Source: Nonomuraea polychroma (GTDB taxonomy: Bacteria; Actinomycetota; Actinomycetes; Streptosporangiales; Streptosporangiaceae). From it: a DNA stretch of 64,000 nt. The notes beneath the pieces were generated by a model. The model searched no databases and was not told where the DNA came from. It saw only the letters and a program-made list of their open reading frames with translations. Positions 20,725-29,268 of this stretch are shown here, one piece after another; position 1 is the stretch's first letter; every line of letters begins with the position of its first letter. Where the stretch lies: positions 9,947,501-10,011,500 of the forward strand of contig NZ_SAUN01000001.1 in the NCBI RefSeq assembly GCF_004011505.1, given 5' to 3'. A program made the translations under genes and the position numbers.

Positions 20725-21905
20725 GACCGCGCGAGGCACTCGCGATGGCGCTCGAGGCGCTGAGGGTCAACCGGCTGCGTAGCGTGCTCACCATGCTCGG
20801 GGTCATCATCGGCGTGCTGGCCGTGGTGATCCTGGTGGCCATCGGCACCGGCGCCAAGGACGAGATCGAGAAGCAGATCTCCGGCCTCGGCACCAACATC
20901 ATCCTGGTCGTCCCCGGCCGCATCAGCCTGGGCGCGGCACCGACGCAGAGCAAGCTCAACCTGGCCGACGTCGCCTACGTGCGGCGTGTGGTCGGCGATC
21001 CGGCCAAGGTGACGGTCTCGCTGCAGTCGGGTGAGACCGTGCGGGTGGGCCGGGCCGAGGCGTTCGTCACGGTGGTCGGCACCGACCAGAACCTCGTCAA
21101 CATCTTCGAGCGGCCGCTCGAGAAGGGCCGCCCGCTGAGCGAGACCGACGTCGACACCCGCCGCAGGGTGGCGGTGCTCGGCTCCGAGGTGGCCGACCGC
21201 ATGTTCGGCGACCTCGACCCGATCGGGCGGCAGGTGACGATCTCCGGGGCGAGGTTCCGGGTCGTCGGGGTGTACGCCGAGGTCGGGCAGACGTTCGGGC
21301 TCTCCCGCGACCAGGAGATCCACATTCCGGTGACCACCGCGCAGCGGTTGTTGGGGCTGGAGCGGATCAACGGGATGGCCGTCGGCGCGTCCGGGCCCGA
21401 CGAGATCGACCCGCTGTCGGACAAGGTGACGGCCGCGCTGCGGGCCCGTTATCCGGGCGAGCAGTTCTCGGCGGTCACGCAGACCGCGTTGCTCGGCACG
21501 ATCGGCAGCGTGCTCGGCATGCTCACCGGCGTGCTGGCCGCCATCGCGGGCATCTCGCTGCTGGTCGGCGGGGTCGGCGTGTCGAACATCATGCTCGTCA
21601 GCGTGCGCGAGCGCACCCGCGAGATCGGGCTGCGCAAGGCGCTGGGAGCCAGGCAACGCGACATCCTGGCCCAGTTCCTCATCGAGGCGGTGCTGCTGAC
21701 CACGATCGGCGGGCTCATCGGGATCCTGCTGGGGGTCGGCGGCTCGCTGGCCATCGCCGCGTTCACGGAGGTGCCGGCGTCGATCACGTGGTGGTCGATC
21801 GCGCTGGCCTTCGGCGTGTCGGCGGCGGTCGGCGTGTTCTTCGGCGTGGCGCCGGCGCGGAGAGCGGGCAGGCTGGACCCGGTCATCGCACTCCGCGCCG
21901 AGTAG
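20721..21905 (+). CDS. MacB/FtsX-type ABC transporter permease
   Basis: The 394-residue protein has an N-terminal membrane span (LTMLGVIIGVLAVVILVAIGTG), a large extracytoplasmic MacB periplasmic core domain and three C-terminal spans with the FtsX-type sequence GVSNIMLVSVRERTREIGLRKALGA. It uses the ATPase encoded before it to drive mechanotransmission rather than classical channel transport. The GTG start overlaps the ATPase stop. It converges with the next ABC operon with only 13 bp between the stops. Confidence 0.93.
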   Translation: MRPREALAMALEALRVNRLRSVLTMLGVIIGVLAVVILVAIGTGAKDEIEKQISGLGTNIILVVPGRISLGAAPTQSKLNLADVAYVRRVVGDPAKVTVSLQSGETVRVGRAEAFVTVVGTDQNLVNIFERPLEKGRPLSETDVDTRRRVAVLGSEVADRMFGDLDPIGRQVTISGARFRVVGVYAEVGQTFGLSRDQEIHIPVTTAQRLLGLERINGMAVGASGPDEIDPLSDKVTAALRARYPGEQFSAVTQTALLGTIGSVLGMLTGVLAAIAGISLLVGGVGVSNIMLVSVRERTREIGLRKALGARQRDILAQFLIEAVLLTTIGGLIGILLGVGGSLAIAAFTEVPASITWWSIALAFGVSAAVGVFFGVAPARRAGRLDPVIALRAE

Positions 21906-21918
21906 GCAAGGAGACGGC

Positions 21919-22659
21919 CTAGGCGTCACGGCGCTGCATCAGCACACCGCCCAGGACCATGGCCACGGCGATCCACACGAGGTAGACACCAAACCCGCTC
22001 CACGGGCCGAGCGAGCTGTCGCCCTGGGCGATCACCACCTGCGCGCCCGCGTTCGTGGTGAAGTAGTCCTGCACGGTCTTGCCCCACTGCTCGGGCAGTA
22101 CGCCCACCACCTGCGGCAGCACCATCATCAACACGATGGCCGACACTATGGCGCCAGGCGTGTGCCGCACGATCGCGCCCAGTGCCAGCCCGAACAGACC
22201 ACAGGCGGTGAGGTAGAGGCCGCCCCCGACGACCGCCTGCACGACCATGCCCGTACCGACCGACGGCGGCTGCGTGATCGCCAGGCCGACGAGGAGCGTC
22301 ACGGCCGACGCGATCGTGCACACGATCAGGGACGTCACGGTGAACACCACGATCTTGCCGGTCAGCAGTTTCATGCGCCTCGGCACGGCCATCAGCGAGG
22401 TCCGGATGCCTCCCGTGCGGTATTCGCTGGAGATCACCAGGACACCCAGCGTGGCCATGGAGATCGAGGCGAACATGCTGCCGATCGTGCTGTACGAGAT
22501 GGCCTCGAAAGCGGGGAAGGGTTGGTTGTAGTCGCTCTTGGCCGCGGCGGTGACAAGGGCGCCGAGTCCCACCATCAGCAGCGCCGTGACGGCCAGCGTC
22601 CACATCGTCGAGCGCACCGAGCGGATCTTGGTCCATTCGGACCTGAGGATGTCGATCAT
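21919..22659 (-). CDS. ABC-2 type permease
   Basis: The 246-residue protein has about six membrane spans and the start MIDILRSEWTKIRSVRSTMWTL, typical of actinobacterial ABC-2 permeases of antibiotic- or lantibiotic-immunity type. ATG 22659 overlaps the upstream ATPase stop codon as ATGA. It forms the exporter with that ATPase; regulation is probably by the two-component system upstream in the same direction. Confidence 0.9.
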   Translation of the reverse strand: MIDILRSEWTKIRSVRSTMWTLAVTALLMVGLGALVTAAAKSDYNQPFPAFEAISYSTIGSMFASISMATLGVLVISSEYRTGGIRTSLMAVPRRMKLLTGKIVVFTVTSLIVCTIASAVTLLVGLAITQPPSVGTGMVVQAVVGGGLYLTACGLFGLALGAIVRHTPGAIVSAIVLMMVLPQVVGVLPEQWGKTVQDYFTTNAGAQVVIAQGDSSLGPWSGFGVYLVWIAVAMVLGGVLMQRRDA

Positions 22660-23546
22660 GACGTGAACTCCAGGCTGTCCTTGGTGAGCTCCATGTAGGC
22701 CGCTTCGAGTGAGGGCTGCACGTACGCCAGCTCCTCCAGCGGGATGCCGGCCCGCGCCGTGAGCGTGCCGATCTCGATCGGACTCATCGCGGTCACCCGC
22801 AGGTGGTCGGGATGCAGCTCGCCCACCTTGATCAGCTCGGCCACCTCGGCCAGCCGGGGCGAGCGCACCCGTACGTAGCCCTGCGAGCTGCGCCCGATGA
22901 ACTCCTCCACGCTCGTGTCGGCGATGAGCTTCCCCTTGCCGATCACGATCAGGTGGTCGGCGGTCTGCGCCATCTCGCTCATGAGGTGGCTGGAGACGAA
23001 CACCGTCCGCCCCTCGGCCGCCAGCTTGCGCATGAACGTGCGGATCCACAGGATCCCGTCCGGGTCGAGCCCGTTGACGGGCTCGTCGAAGAGCAGGATC
23101 TCCGGGTCGCCGAGCAGCGCCGCGGCGATGCCCAGCCGCTGGGACATGCCCAGCGAGAACCCGCCGATCCGCCGCTTGGCCACGTCCGCCAGCCCCACCG
23201 TCTCCAGCACCTCGGTCACCCGGCTCGCCGGGATGCCGTTGCTCTGGGCGATGGCGAGCAGGTGGTTGCGTGCGCTGCGCCCGCCGTGCACGGCCTTGGC
23301 GTCCAGCAGGGCCCCCACCTTTCGTAAGGGGTGCCGCAGCTCGTGGTACGGCTGCCCGTCCACGAGCACGGAGCCGCCGGAAGGCCGGTCGAGGCCCAGG
23401 ATCATCCGCATGGTCGTGGACTTGCCTGCCCCGTTGGGCCCGAGGAAGCCGGTCACCTGACCGGGCTCGACGTCGAACGACAGGTCCGCCACCGCGACGG
23501 TGCCGCCGTAGCGTTTGCTCAGGTTCGTTGCTCGAATCGCGGTCAT
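22656..23546 (-). CDS. ABC transporter ATPase (drug-resistance type)
   Basis: The 296-residue ATPase has Walker A GPNGAGKST, signature FSLGMSQRLGIAAALLG, Walker B EILLFDEPVNGLD, and a C-terminal extension of about 80 residues typical of BcrA/DrrA-like ATPases. It pairs with the overlapping permease. Substrate unknown; the adjoining sensor kinase and NarL-type regulator suggest that an external compound induces it. Confidence 0.93.
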   Translation of the reverse strand: MTAIRATNLSKRYGGTVAVADLSFDVEPGQVTGFLGPNGAGKSTTMRMILGLDRPSGGSVLVDGQPYHELRHPLRKVGALLDAKAVHGGRSARNHLLAIAQSNGIPASRVTEVLETVGLADVAKRRIGGFSLGMSQRLGIAAALLGDPEILLFDEPVNGLDPDGILWIRTFMRKLAAEGRTVFVSSHLMSEMAQTADHLIVIGKGKLIADTSVEEFIGRSSQGYVRVRSPRLAEVAELIKVGELHPDHLRVTAMSPIEIGTLTARAGIPLEELAYVQPSLEAAYMELTKDSLEFTS

Positions 23547-23626
23547 GGTCCCAGGGTGCCGTCGTGGGCGGCCGATTTCGTCATGCCCCAGGACTGTTCT
23601 CGGCGGCGGTCTCTAGGACCCTGGTC

Positions 23627-24283
23627 CTACTCTCCAGGGTGGATCAAGGCCGCCTCGTAGGCGACGATCACTGCTTGCGCCCGGTCCCTGACGCCGATCT
23701 TGGCGAACAGGCTGGTCACGTGGTTCTTGACGGTCGAAGGGGAGACGGACAGGTCCGCGGCGATCTCCGGGTTCGACCGGCCGCGGGCGATCAGGACGAG
23801 GATCTCCCGCTCCCTGTCGGTCAGCCCGGCCAGCCGGGCGGGCACCGTCCGGGGGCGGGAGGCGCGGACGAACGTGCCGATCAGCCTGGTCAGCAGGCGC
23901 GGCGCGACGGCCGACTCGCCGCGGTGCACCACGCGCACGCCCTCGATCAGCTCTTCGGGGGAGACATCCTTGGGCAGGAACCCGTCGGCGCCCGCCCTGA
24001 GCGCCGCGACCACGTTCTCGTCCAGGTCGAACGTGCTCAGCGCGAGCACCCGCACCTCGGGCAGCTCCGCGGTGATCAGCTCGGTCGCGCGCACGCCGTC
24101 CAGGTTCGGCATGTGCAGGTCCATCAGCACCACGTCGGGTGTGAGCCGCCTGCTCAGGTCCACCGCCTCCGCCCCGTCGGCGGCCTCGCCGACCACGCTC
24201 AGGTCGGGCTGGGCGTCGAGCATCAGCTTGAAACCCCTGCGCACCAGCTCGTGATCGTCCACCAGCAGGACTCTGATCTTCAT
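23627..24283 (-). CDS. NarL/LuxR-type response regulator
   Basis: The 218-residue protein has a receiver domain with acidic pocket DD (9-10), phospho-acceptor D55 (VVLMDLHMPN) and K near 104, then a LuxR-type helix-turn-helix (LTDREREILVLIARGRSNPEIA). ATG 24283 was chosen because GGAGAG precedes it; it overlaps the kinase stop codon (ATGA). It is likely phosphorylated by that kinase and may activate the ABC exporter genes that follow. Confidence 0.94.
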   Translation of the reverse strand: MKIRVLLVDDHELVRRGFKLMLDAQPDLSVVGEAADGAEAVDLSRRLTPDVVLMDLHMPNLDGVRATELITAELPEVRVLALSTFDLDENVVAALRAGADGFLPKDVSPEELIEGVRVVHRGESAVAPRLLTRLIGTFVRASRPRTVPARLAGLTDREREILVLIARGRSNPEIAADLSVSPSTVKNHVTSLFAKIGVRDRAQAVIVAYEAALIHPGE

Positions 24284-25410
24284 GCTCTCTCCAGGGGGAT
24301 TCGGGCGTGGACGCGGAACCCGCCTTCCGGTCGCGGCCCTGTGGACAGCTGGCCGCCGCATAACGCCACTCGCTCGGCCATGCCGCCGAGCCCGAACCCC
24401 GGCGCGCCGTCCTGCGTCGCCAGGCCGTCGTCGATCACCTCGACCTCCACGGCCTCCGGCTCGTACGCCAGCCGCACGCTGGCCCTGGCGCTCACCGTGT
24501 GCTTGCGCGTGTTGGTCAGCGCCTCCTGAACGATGCGGTAGACGGCGTGGTCCACCGCCGCGGGCAGCTCGACGGGCTCGCCCGCCACTGTCAGGCTGGC
24601 GGGCAGCCCCGCCGACTTCGCCTCCTTGATCAGCGCGGGCAACCGCGCCGCGCCCACCCCCGTCGCGGCGTCGGGGCCGTCACTGCCGTCGGCTCTCAGC
24701 ACGTCCAGCAGGCGGCGCATCTCCGACATCGCCTGGCGGGCGGTCTGCTCGGCGCTCTCCAGCGCGTTCCTGGTGACCTCCTGCTCGGGCGGGAGCGTGG
24801 CCCGCGCGCCGCCGACCAGGGCGTTGATGACGGTGATGTGGTGGGCGACCACGTCGTGCAGCTCCCTGGCGATGCGCCGCCGCTCGGCGCGTACGGCGGC
24901 GTCGGCGGCCTCGCGCCTGCTGCGCTCGTTCAGCTCGCTCCTGACCCGGACCAGCTGCCCGATGCTCACGGGCACGCCGACGGAGAACAGGGCCGCCACC
25001 CAGCCACCCTCGGTCGCCCGCCAGAACAGCTCATTCGCCGTCGCGTAGACCACGGCGCCGGCCACCGCGCTGATGACGGTCGCCCGCCCAGTGGTGTAGC
25101 GGCCCAGGCTGTAGTAGGCGATCGCGGAGGACACGTTGGTGACGGTGATGAGCTGCGTGACGATGCCCACGACGTCCAGGGCGGTCACCAGTGCGGTGGT
25201 CAGGATCGGCCGGCGGCGCCGCATGAGGAGGAGCAGGGCGCCTGCCAGGTAGTGCGCTGCGTTGAGCGGCGTCTCCACCTCGCCCCGGGGGACCATGGAG
25301 ATGATCGCAAGAGCCGCCGGGAGGGAGATCAGGATCACCAGGGTGGTGTCGAAGACCCGCGGTCGGCGGAACCAGCGCACGATCTTCATGAAGGTTCGTG
25401 CCACACGCAC
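24280..25410 (-). CDS. Sensor histidine kinase (HisKA_3 type)
   Basis: The 376-residue protein has about four to five N-terminal membrane spans (20-155), the phospho-acceptor box ARELHDVVAHH with H185, an N-box near ALTNTRKH and a G-box GFGLGGMAERV. This is the NarX/DesK-type kinase class with little extracytoplasmic sensing loop, often sensing membrane-active compounds. The GTG at 25410 lies six bases after TAGGGT on the minus strand, suggesting a leaderless mRNA; ATG 25389 is an alternative start. Confidence 0.92.
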   Translation of the reverse strand: MRVARTFMKIVRWFRRPRVFDTTLVILISLPAALAIISMVPRGEVETPLNAAHYLAGALLLLMRRRRPILTTALVTALDVVGIVTQLITVTNVSSAIAYYSLGRYTTGRATVISAVAGAVVYATANELFWRATEGGWVAALFSVGVPVSIGQLVRVRSELNERSRREAADAAVRAERRRIARELHDVVAHHITVINALVGGARATLPPEQEVTRNALESAEQTARQAMSEMRRLLDVLRADGSDGPDAATGVGAARLPALIKEAKSAGLPASLTVAGEPVELPAAVDHAVYRIVQEALTNTRKHTVSARASVRLAYEPEAVEVEVIDDGLATQDGAPGFGLGGMAERVALCGGQLSTGPRPEGGFRVHARIPLERA

Positions 25411-25416
25411 GTTACG

Positions 25417-25422
25417 ACCCTA
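25417..25422 (-). promoter_or_regulatory. -10 element of the leaderless kinase gene
   Basis: TAGGGT on the minus strand ends six bases before GTG 25410; there is no ribosome site. Confidence 0.45.
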
Positions 25423-25499
25423 AAGCACCCGGGCTACAACGAGGCGTCTGCGCTGCGGTAACGTCGGCGCAAGGCAGGGGACGCGTGGAGGGATTGGGC

Positions 25500-26663
25500 A
25501 TGAGCCGGTCGGCACGGGTGATCTGGGACGACGCTCTGACCTCCTACAACTTCGGCCCCAGCCATCCGCTCGCCCCCGTGCGCGTGGAGCTCACCATGGC
25601 GCTGGCCCGCTCGCTCGGCGTCCTGGACAAGGTCGAGATGGCGGGCTGCGCTTCCGCGAGCGACGACGAGCTGTCCATGGTCCACGATCGCGGCTACATC
25701 GAGTCCGTCAAGCGCGTGTCCGTCTCGGGCCTGCCCGATCTCGGCTGTGGGCTCGGGACACCCGACAACCCCGCCTTCGCGGGCGTGCACGAGGCCTCCG
25801 CGCTGATCGCCGGCGCCTCCCTGGCCGCCGCCCGCTCGATCTGGGAAGGCACGGCGGAGCACGCCGTCAACATCGCCGGCGGCCTGCACCACGCCATGCG
25901 GGCCGTGGCCAGCGGCTTCTGCGTCTACAACGACCCCGCGCTGGCCATCGCATGGTTGCTGGCCCAGGGGGCGGGCCGGATCGCGTACGTCGACGTGGAC
26001 GTCCACCACGGTGACGGCGTACAGGCGATGTTCTACGACGACCCCCGGGTTCTGACGATCAGCCTGCACGAGAGCCCGCGCACGTTGTTCCCCGGCACCG
26101 GGTTCCCCGACGAGACCGGCGCCGACGGCACGGCCGTCAACGTGGCGCTGCCCGCGGGGTGCGGCGACGCCGGCTGGCTGCGGGCCTTTCACGCCGTGGT
26201 GCCGCCGCTGCTGCACGAGTTCAGGCCCGACATCCTGGTGACCCAGCACGGCTGCGACAGCCACGCGCTCGACCCGCTCGCCAACCTGATGCTGAGCGTG
26301 GACGGCCAGCGCGCCGCGTACGCCGCCCTGCACCGCCTGGCCCACGAGACGGCCGGCGGACGGTGGATCGCCACAGGTGGCGGTGGATATGAGCTGGTCC
26401 AGGTCGTGCCGCGGGCGTGGACGCATCTCATCGCCGAGCTCGCCGGGCACCCCATCGATCCGGCCACGCCGACCAGCGAGGAGTGGCGCAGGTTCGTCAG
26501 GGAGCGTACGGGCGAGACCCCGCCGCTGACCATGACGGATGGTCGAAACCCGGAATTTCACCACCTATCTGGTGGTTATGACCCAGCGGACCCCATTGAC
26601 CGTGCGGTCATGGCGACGCGTAACGCGGTGTTCCCCCTGCACGGCCTCGACCCGATCCCCTAG
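25500..26663 (+). CDS. acuC: AcuC-like deacetylase (histone deacetylase family)
   Basis: The 387-residue protein is a class I-type zinc deacetylase: HHAMR near residue 128 and DVDVHHGDGVQ near 165 hold catalytic His and metal-binding Asp/His, and HGCDSHALDPLANL supplies the last Asp. AcuC removes acetyl groups from proteins such as acetyl-CoA synthetase. The ATG was chosen because GGAGGG lies seven bases upstream. It is followed 12 bp later by the phosphatase-like gene, so the two are probably co-transcribed. Confidence 0.93.
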   Translation: MSRSARVIWDDALTSYNFGPSHPLAPVRVELTMALARSLGVLDKVEMAGCASASDDELSMVHDRGYIESVKRVSVSGLPDLGCGLGTPDNPAFAGVHEASALIAGASLAAARSIWEGTAEHAVNIAGGLHHAMRAVASGFCVYNDPALAIAWLLAQGAGRIAYVDVDVHHGDGVQAMFYDDPRVLTISLHESPRTLFPGTGFPDETGADGTAVNVALPAGCGDAGWLRAFHAVVPPLLHEFRPDILVTQHGCDSHALDPLANLMLSVDGQRAAYAALHRLAHETAGGRWIATGGGGYELVQVVPRAWTHLIAELAGHPIDPATPTSEEWRRFVRERTGETPPLTMTDGRNPEFHHLSGGYDPADPIDRAVMATRNAVFPLHGLDPIP

Positions 26664-26675
26664 CGAGGAAAAGCT

Positions 26676-27458
26676 GTGCTGAGCCGCGACCAACTCCGCG
26701 AGCACCTCGTCCAAAGCCGCATCGCCGGCGACGTCGCGACCCCCCGCGAGAACAACCTCGACCACTACAGCTCGCTGGCCAACGGCGACGACTACTACCG
26801 GCTGGGCCTGACGTTCGATCAGCCGTGGTCCTACCGCGACATCCTGGCGCTCATGGCCAAGTCCGCCGGCGTGGTCGCCGACCCCGGGCACCGCTGGGGC
26901 CAGGACACCATCGATCCCGACCTGACGATCGACGCGATCGACGCCATGGCCGAGCGGATCGCGGCGGTGTTGTCGCGGCCGAGCCCGCGCGTGCTCTTCG
27001 CCACCGGACACCCGACCGGGCTGCTCGCCATCCATCTGCCGCTGGCCGCGTTGTGCGCCGAGCGTGGCGCGCTGCTGCTGACGCCGGCCGAAGGATGGGC
27101 GTATGCCGGGTCGGCCTTCGGCCGCCCACGCCGCATCCGCTACCTGCAGGATGTCGCGATGCTCGACGACAAGGGCGGCTTCGTGCACACCCACGACGCC
27201 ACGCCCATGCAGTACATGCTCGGCGAGCTCGACGGGGAGTTGCCCGACCTGGTGATCGCCGACCACGGCTGGGCGGGCGCGGCCGGTGAGGCGGGCGTGT
27301 CGACGGTGGCGTTCGCCGACTCCAACGATCCCGGCCTGTTCGTCGGGGAGGCGGAGGGCAAGATTGACGTGGTCGTGCCACTCGATGACAATGTGCTACC
27401 ACGCTATTACGCTCCGCTGACGGAGCGGCTCGTCACTGGAGTCTCACGAGCCCTTTGA
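26676..27458 (+). CDS. Phosphatase-like conserved actinobacterial protein
   Basis: The 260-residue cytoplasmic protein has no signal peptide. It has alternating alpha/beta pattern with motifs LFATGHPTGLL, LLTPAEGWAY, VHTHDATPMQYML and LVIADHGWAG. Homologues in actinomycetes are commonly labelled phosphatase, but I see no standard DxDx(T/V), HxRHG or metallophosphatase signature, so the label is weakly supported. The GTG start has GAGGAA upstream. It is downstream of acuC, 12 bp apart. Confidence 0.7.
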   Translation: MLSRDQLREHLVQSRIAGDVATPRENNLDHYSSLANGDDYYRLGLTFDQPWSYRDILALMAKSAGVVADPGHRWGQDTIDPDLTIDAIDAMAERIAAVLSRPSPRVLFATGHPTGLLAIHLPLAALCAERGALLLTPAEGWAYAGSAFGRPRRIRYLQDVAMLDDKGGFVHTHDATPMQYMLGELDGELPDLVIADHGWAGAAGEAGVSTVAFADSNDPGLFVGEAEGKIDVVVPLDDNVLPRYYAPLTERLVTGVSRAL

Positions 27459-27770
27459 GTCGAATTCGGCCCTCCCGATACCGTCTTTTCGCGCCTGCAT
27501 TCCAAGAGGCTCGCTGTCCCTTTGCCAACTTTTGATGGTGCTCCGGCGACTCTTATGTGTGGCAACTTGGACAGTTCCAACGTCCAGGCGAGGTGCTCGG
27601 CCCGGCTGCTGGCCAGCGATTTTGCTGGTTCGGCTGACAGGTGGCTCCGTCCAGAGAGAAAATAGGGGGTTTGCCGAGTCGGAGTCGCGACTTACGCTGA
27701 CGGCAGTACACGTGCGTGAGCAATGGCACCAGTGGGGATAACCCGGAAACACGTGCGGAAGAGGCGTCCG
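27459..27770. other. Intergenic region without a gene
   Basis: 312 bases of lower GC than the surroundings. No coding frame with a plausible start and product was found on either strand. It presumably carries the promoter of the excisionase-type regulator; I could not identify -35/-10 elements with confidence. Confidence 0.55.
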
Positions 27771-27974
27771 ATGGGTGCAGGCGAAAGACCTCTCAGCGAG
27801 GTGAAGTTCCTGACCGTCGCAGAAGTGGCGACGGTCATGAGGGTGTCCAAGATGACGGTGTACAGGCTCGTACACTCCGGTGAGCTCCCGGCCATCAGGG
27901 TAGGCCGGTCGTTCAGAGTGCCCGAGCAGGCCGTACACGATTATCTTCGGGAGGCCTACATCGAGGCAGGTTGA
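27771..27974 (+). CDS. Excisionase-type helix-turn-helix regulator (BdtA-like)
   Basis: A 67-residue protein that is nearly all a winged helix of MerR/Xis type: FLTVAEVATVMRVSKMTVYRLVHSGELPAIRVGRSFRVPEQAVHDYL. Close relatives are Streptomyces SCO3328 (BdtA) and Mycobacterium tuberculosis Rv0500A, both next to the bS22 gene, as here. ATG 27771 has GAAGAGG six bases upstream and fits the family length; an upstream in-frame ATG at 27723 would add 16 unconserved residues. It probably binds DNA; targets are unknown. Confidence 0.88.
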   Translation: MGAGERPLSEVKFLTVAEVATVMRVSKMTVYRLVHSGELPAIRVGRSFRVPEQAVHDYLREAYIEAG

Positions 27975-28151
27975 CGTAGCGACGTGCATGGTCACGCCGT
28001 GAGTGCTGTCGCGGGAGAGGCCTGGCCGCGGCGAGAGACACGGCCGGGCTCTCACCCCCCCAAGGGGCGATCTACCGTGGATCGCCGGTAGTCTGTGAGC
28101 CGGTGTGCGCTCGCACTCCGATCAGACTTGCTACCAGCACCAGGGGGTCCC

Positions 28152-28250
28152 GTGGGCTCTGTTATCAAGAAGCGCCGCAAGCGGATGGCCAAGAAGAAGC
28201 ACCGCAAGCTGCTCAAGAAGACGCGCATCCAGCGGCGTAACAAGAAGTAA
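28152..28250 (+). CDS. Ribosomal protein bS22 (AURKAIP1/COX24-domain protein)
   Basis: A 32-residue, extremely basic protein starting MGSVIKKRRKRMAKKK. It matches the tiny actinobacterial small-subunit protein seen in mycobacterial ribosome structures and named bS22, related to the mitochondrial AURKAIP1/mS38 C-terminus. GTG start with AGGGGG five to six bases upstream. Neighbours on both sides are the same as in Mycobacterium tuberculosis (Rv0500A before, Rv0501 after). Automatic annotation often misses it because of its length. Confidence 0.92.
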   Translation: MGSVIKKRRKRMAKKKHRKLLKKTRIQRRNKK

Positions 28251-28272
28251 CCAACGCAGCTGCGAGGCGCTG

Positions 28273-29268
28273 ATGACCCACACCGTGCTCGTCACCGGGG
28301 TCTCGCGCCACATCGGCGCCCGGGTGGCGAGTGTTCTTGCTGCGGACCCGGACATCAGCCGTGTCATAGGAGTCGACACTGTCCCGCCCCCCTCGTTGAC
28401 GCGGGACGGCGGCATCTCCCTCGGCCGGACGGAGTTTGTCCGAGTGGATCTGCGTAGCCCCGACATCGCTCAGGTGATCGCGGCCGCGGACATCGACACC
28501 GTTGTGCACATGAGCCTGGTCAGCGCTCCCTCGCGGAGCGGGGGCAGGGCTGCCATGAAAGAGCACAATGTCATCGGCACCATGCAGCTGCTCGGGGCCT
28601 GCCAGCGGTCGGCGACCGTGCGGCGGGTGGTGGTCCGCTCCACCACCGCCGTCTATGGTTCGTCGCCGCGGGATCCCGCGGTGTTCACCGAGGACCTGGA
28701 GCCGCACGACGGCCCCAGCCACGGCTATGCCAAGGACGCCTGCGAAGTCGAGGGTTACGTACGCGGCTTCGCGCGGCGCCGTCCCGACGTGACGGTGTCG
28801 TTGTTGCGTTTCGCCAACTTCATGGGTCCAGGCGTCGACTCGCCGCTGACGCGTTACTTCACCCAGCCGGTGTTGCCGACCGTGTTCGGCTTCGACCCGC
28901 GGCTGCAGTTCGTCCACGAGGACGACGCTGTCGAGGTGTTGCGCCGGATGGCGACCGAGGATCACCCCGGCACGTTCAACGTGGCCGGGGCCGGCGTGCT
29001 GCTGCTGTCGCAGTGCGCCAGGCGGGCCGGGCGGCTGCCACTGCCGCTGCTCTCGCCCGCGTTCAAGCTGCTGGGCAACAGCGCACGCCGGATCGGGCTG
29101 GTCGAATACTCGCCCGAGCAGCTCAGGCTGATGAGCCACGGTCGCGCAGTCGACACCTCCAGGCTGGAGGCCGAGCTCGGCTGGAAGCCCAAGTTCACGA
29201 CCGGGGCGGCCTACGAAGACTTCTTGCGTTCGCGTGGCCTGCACCCGTTCGGAGGTGTGCCGAGTTGA
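28273..29268 (+). CDS. NAD-dependent epimerase/dehydratase-like protein (Rv0501-like)
   Basis: The 331-residue protein has an extended-SDR Rossmann fold with N-terminal motif LVTGVSRHIGARVA and substrate-domain segments RFANFMGPGVDSPLTRY and FVHEDDAVEVL. The expected catalytic YxxxK is not intact: the sequence reads GYAKDACEVE, with Lys at +2 and Ala at +4 from Tyr. It may therefore bind nucleotide sugar or NAD without normal epimerase chemistry. It begins 22 bp after bS22 and overlaps the acyltransferase gene (TTGA), as in mycobacteria (Rv0501/Rv0502). Confidence 0.85.
   Translation: MTHTVLVTGVSRHIGARVASVLAADPDISRVIGVDTVPPPSLTRDGGISLGRTEFVRVDLRSPDIAQVIAAADIDTVVHMSLVSAPSRSGGRAAMKEHNVIGTMQLLGACQRSATVRRVVVRSTTAVYGSSPRDPAVFTEDLEPHDGPSHGYAKDACEVEGYVRGFARRRPDVTVSLLRFANFMGPGVDSPLTRYFTQPVLPTVFGFDPRLQFVHEDDAVEVLRRMATEDHPGTFNVAGAGVLLLSQCARRAGRLPLPLLSPAFKLLGNSARRIGLVEYSPEQLRLMSHGRAVDTSRLEAELGWKPKFTTGAAYEDFLRSRGLHPFGGVPS

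Noticed and set aside
27567..27580. TTGGACAGTTCCAA palindrome resembling the TetR operator at 378-394
   Set aside because: Arms are only 5 bp, the spacer differs, and it is not placed against a promoter or start codon.
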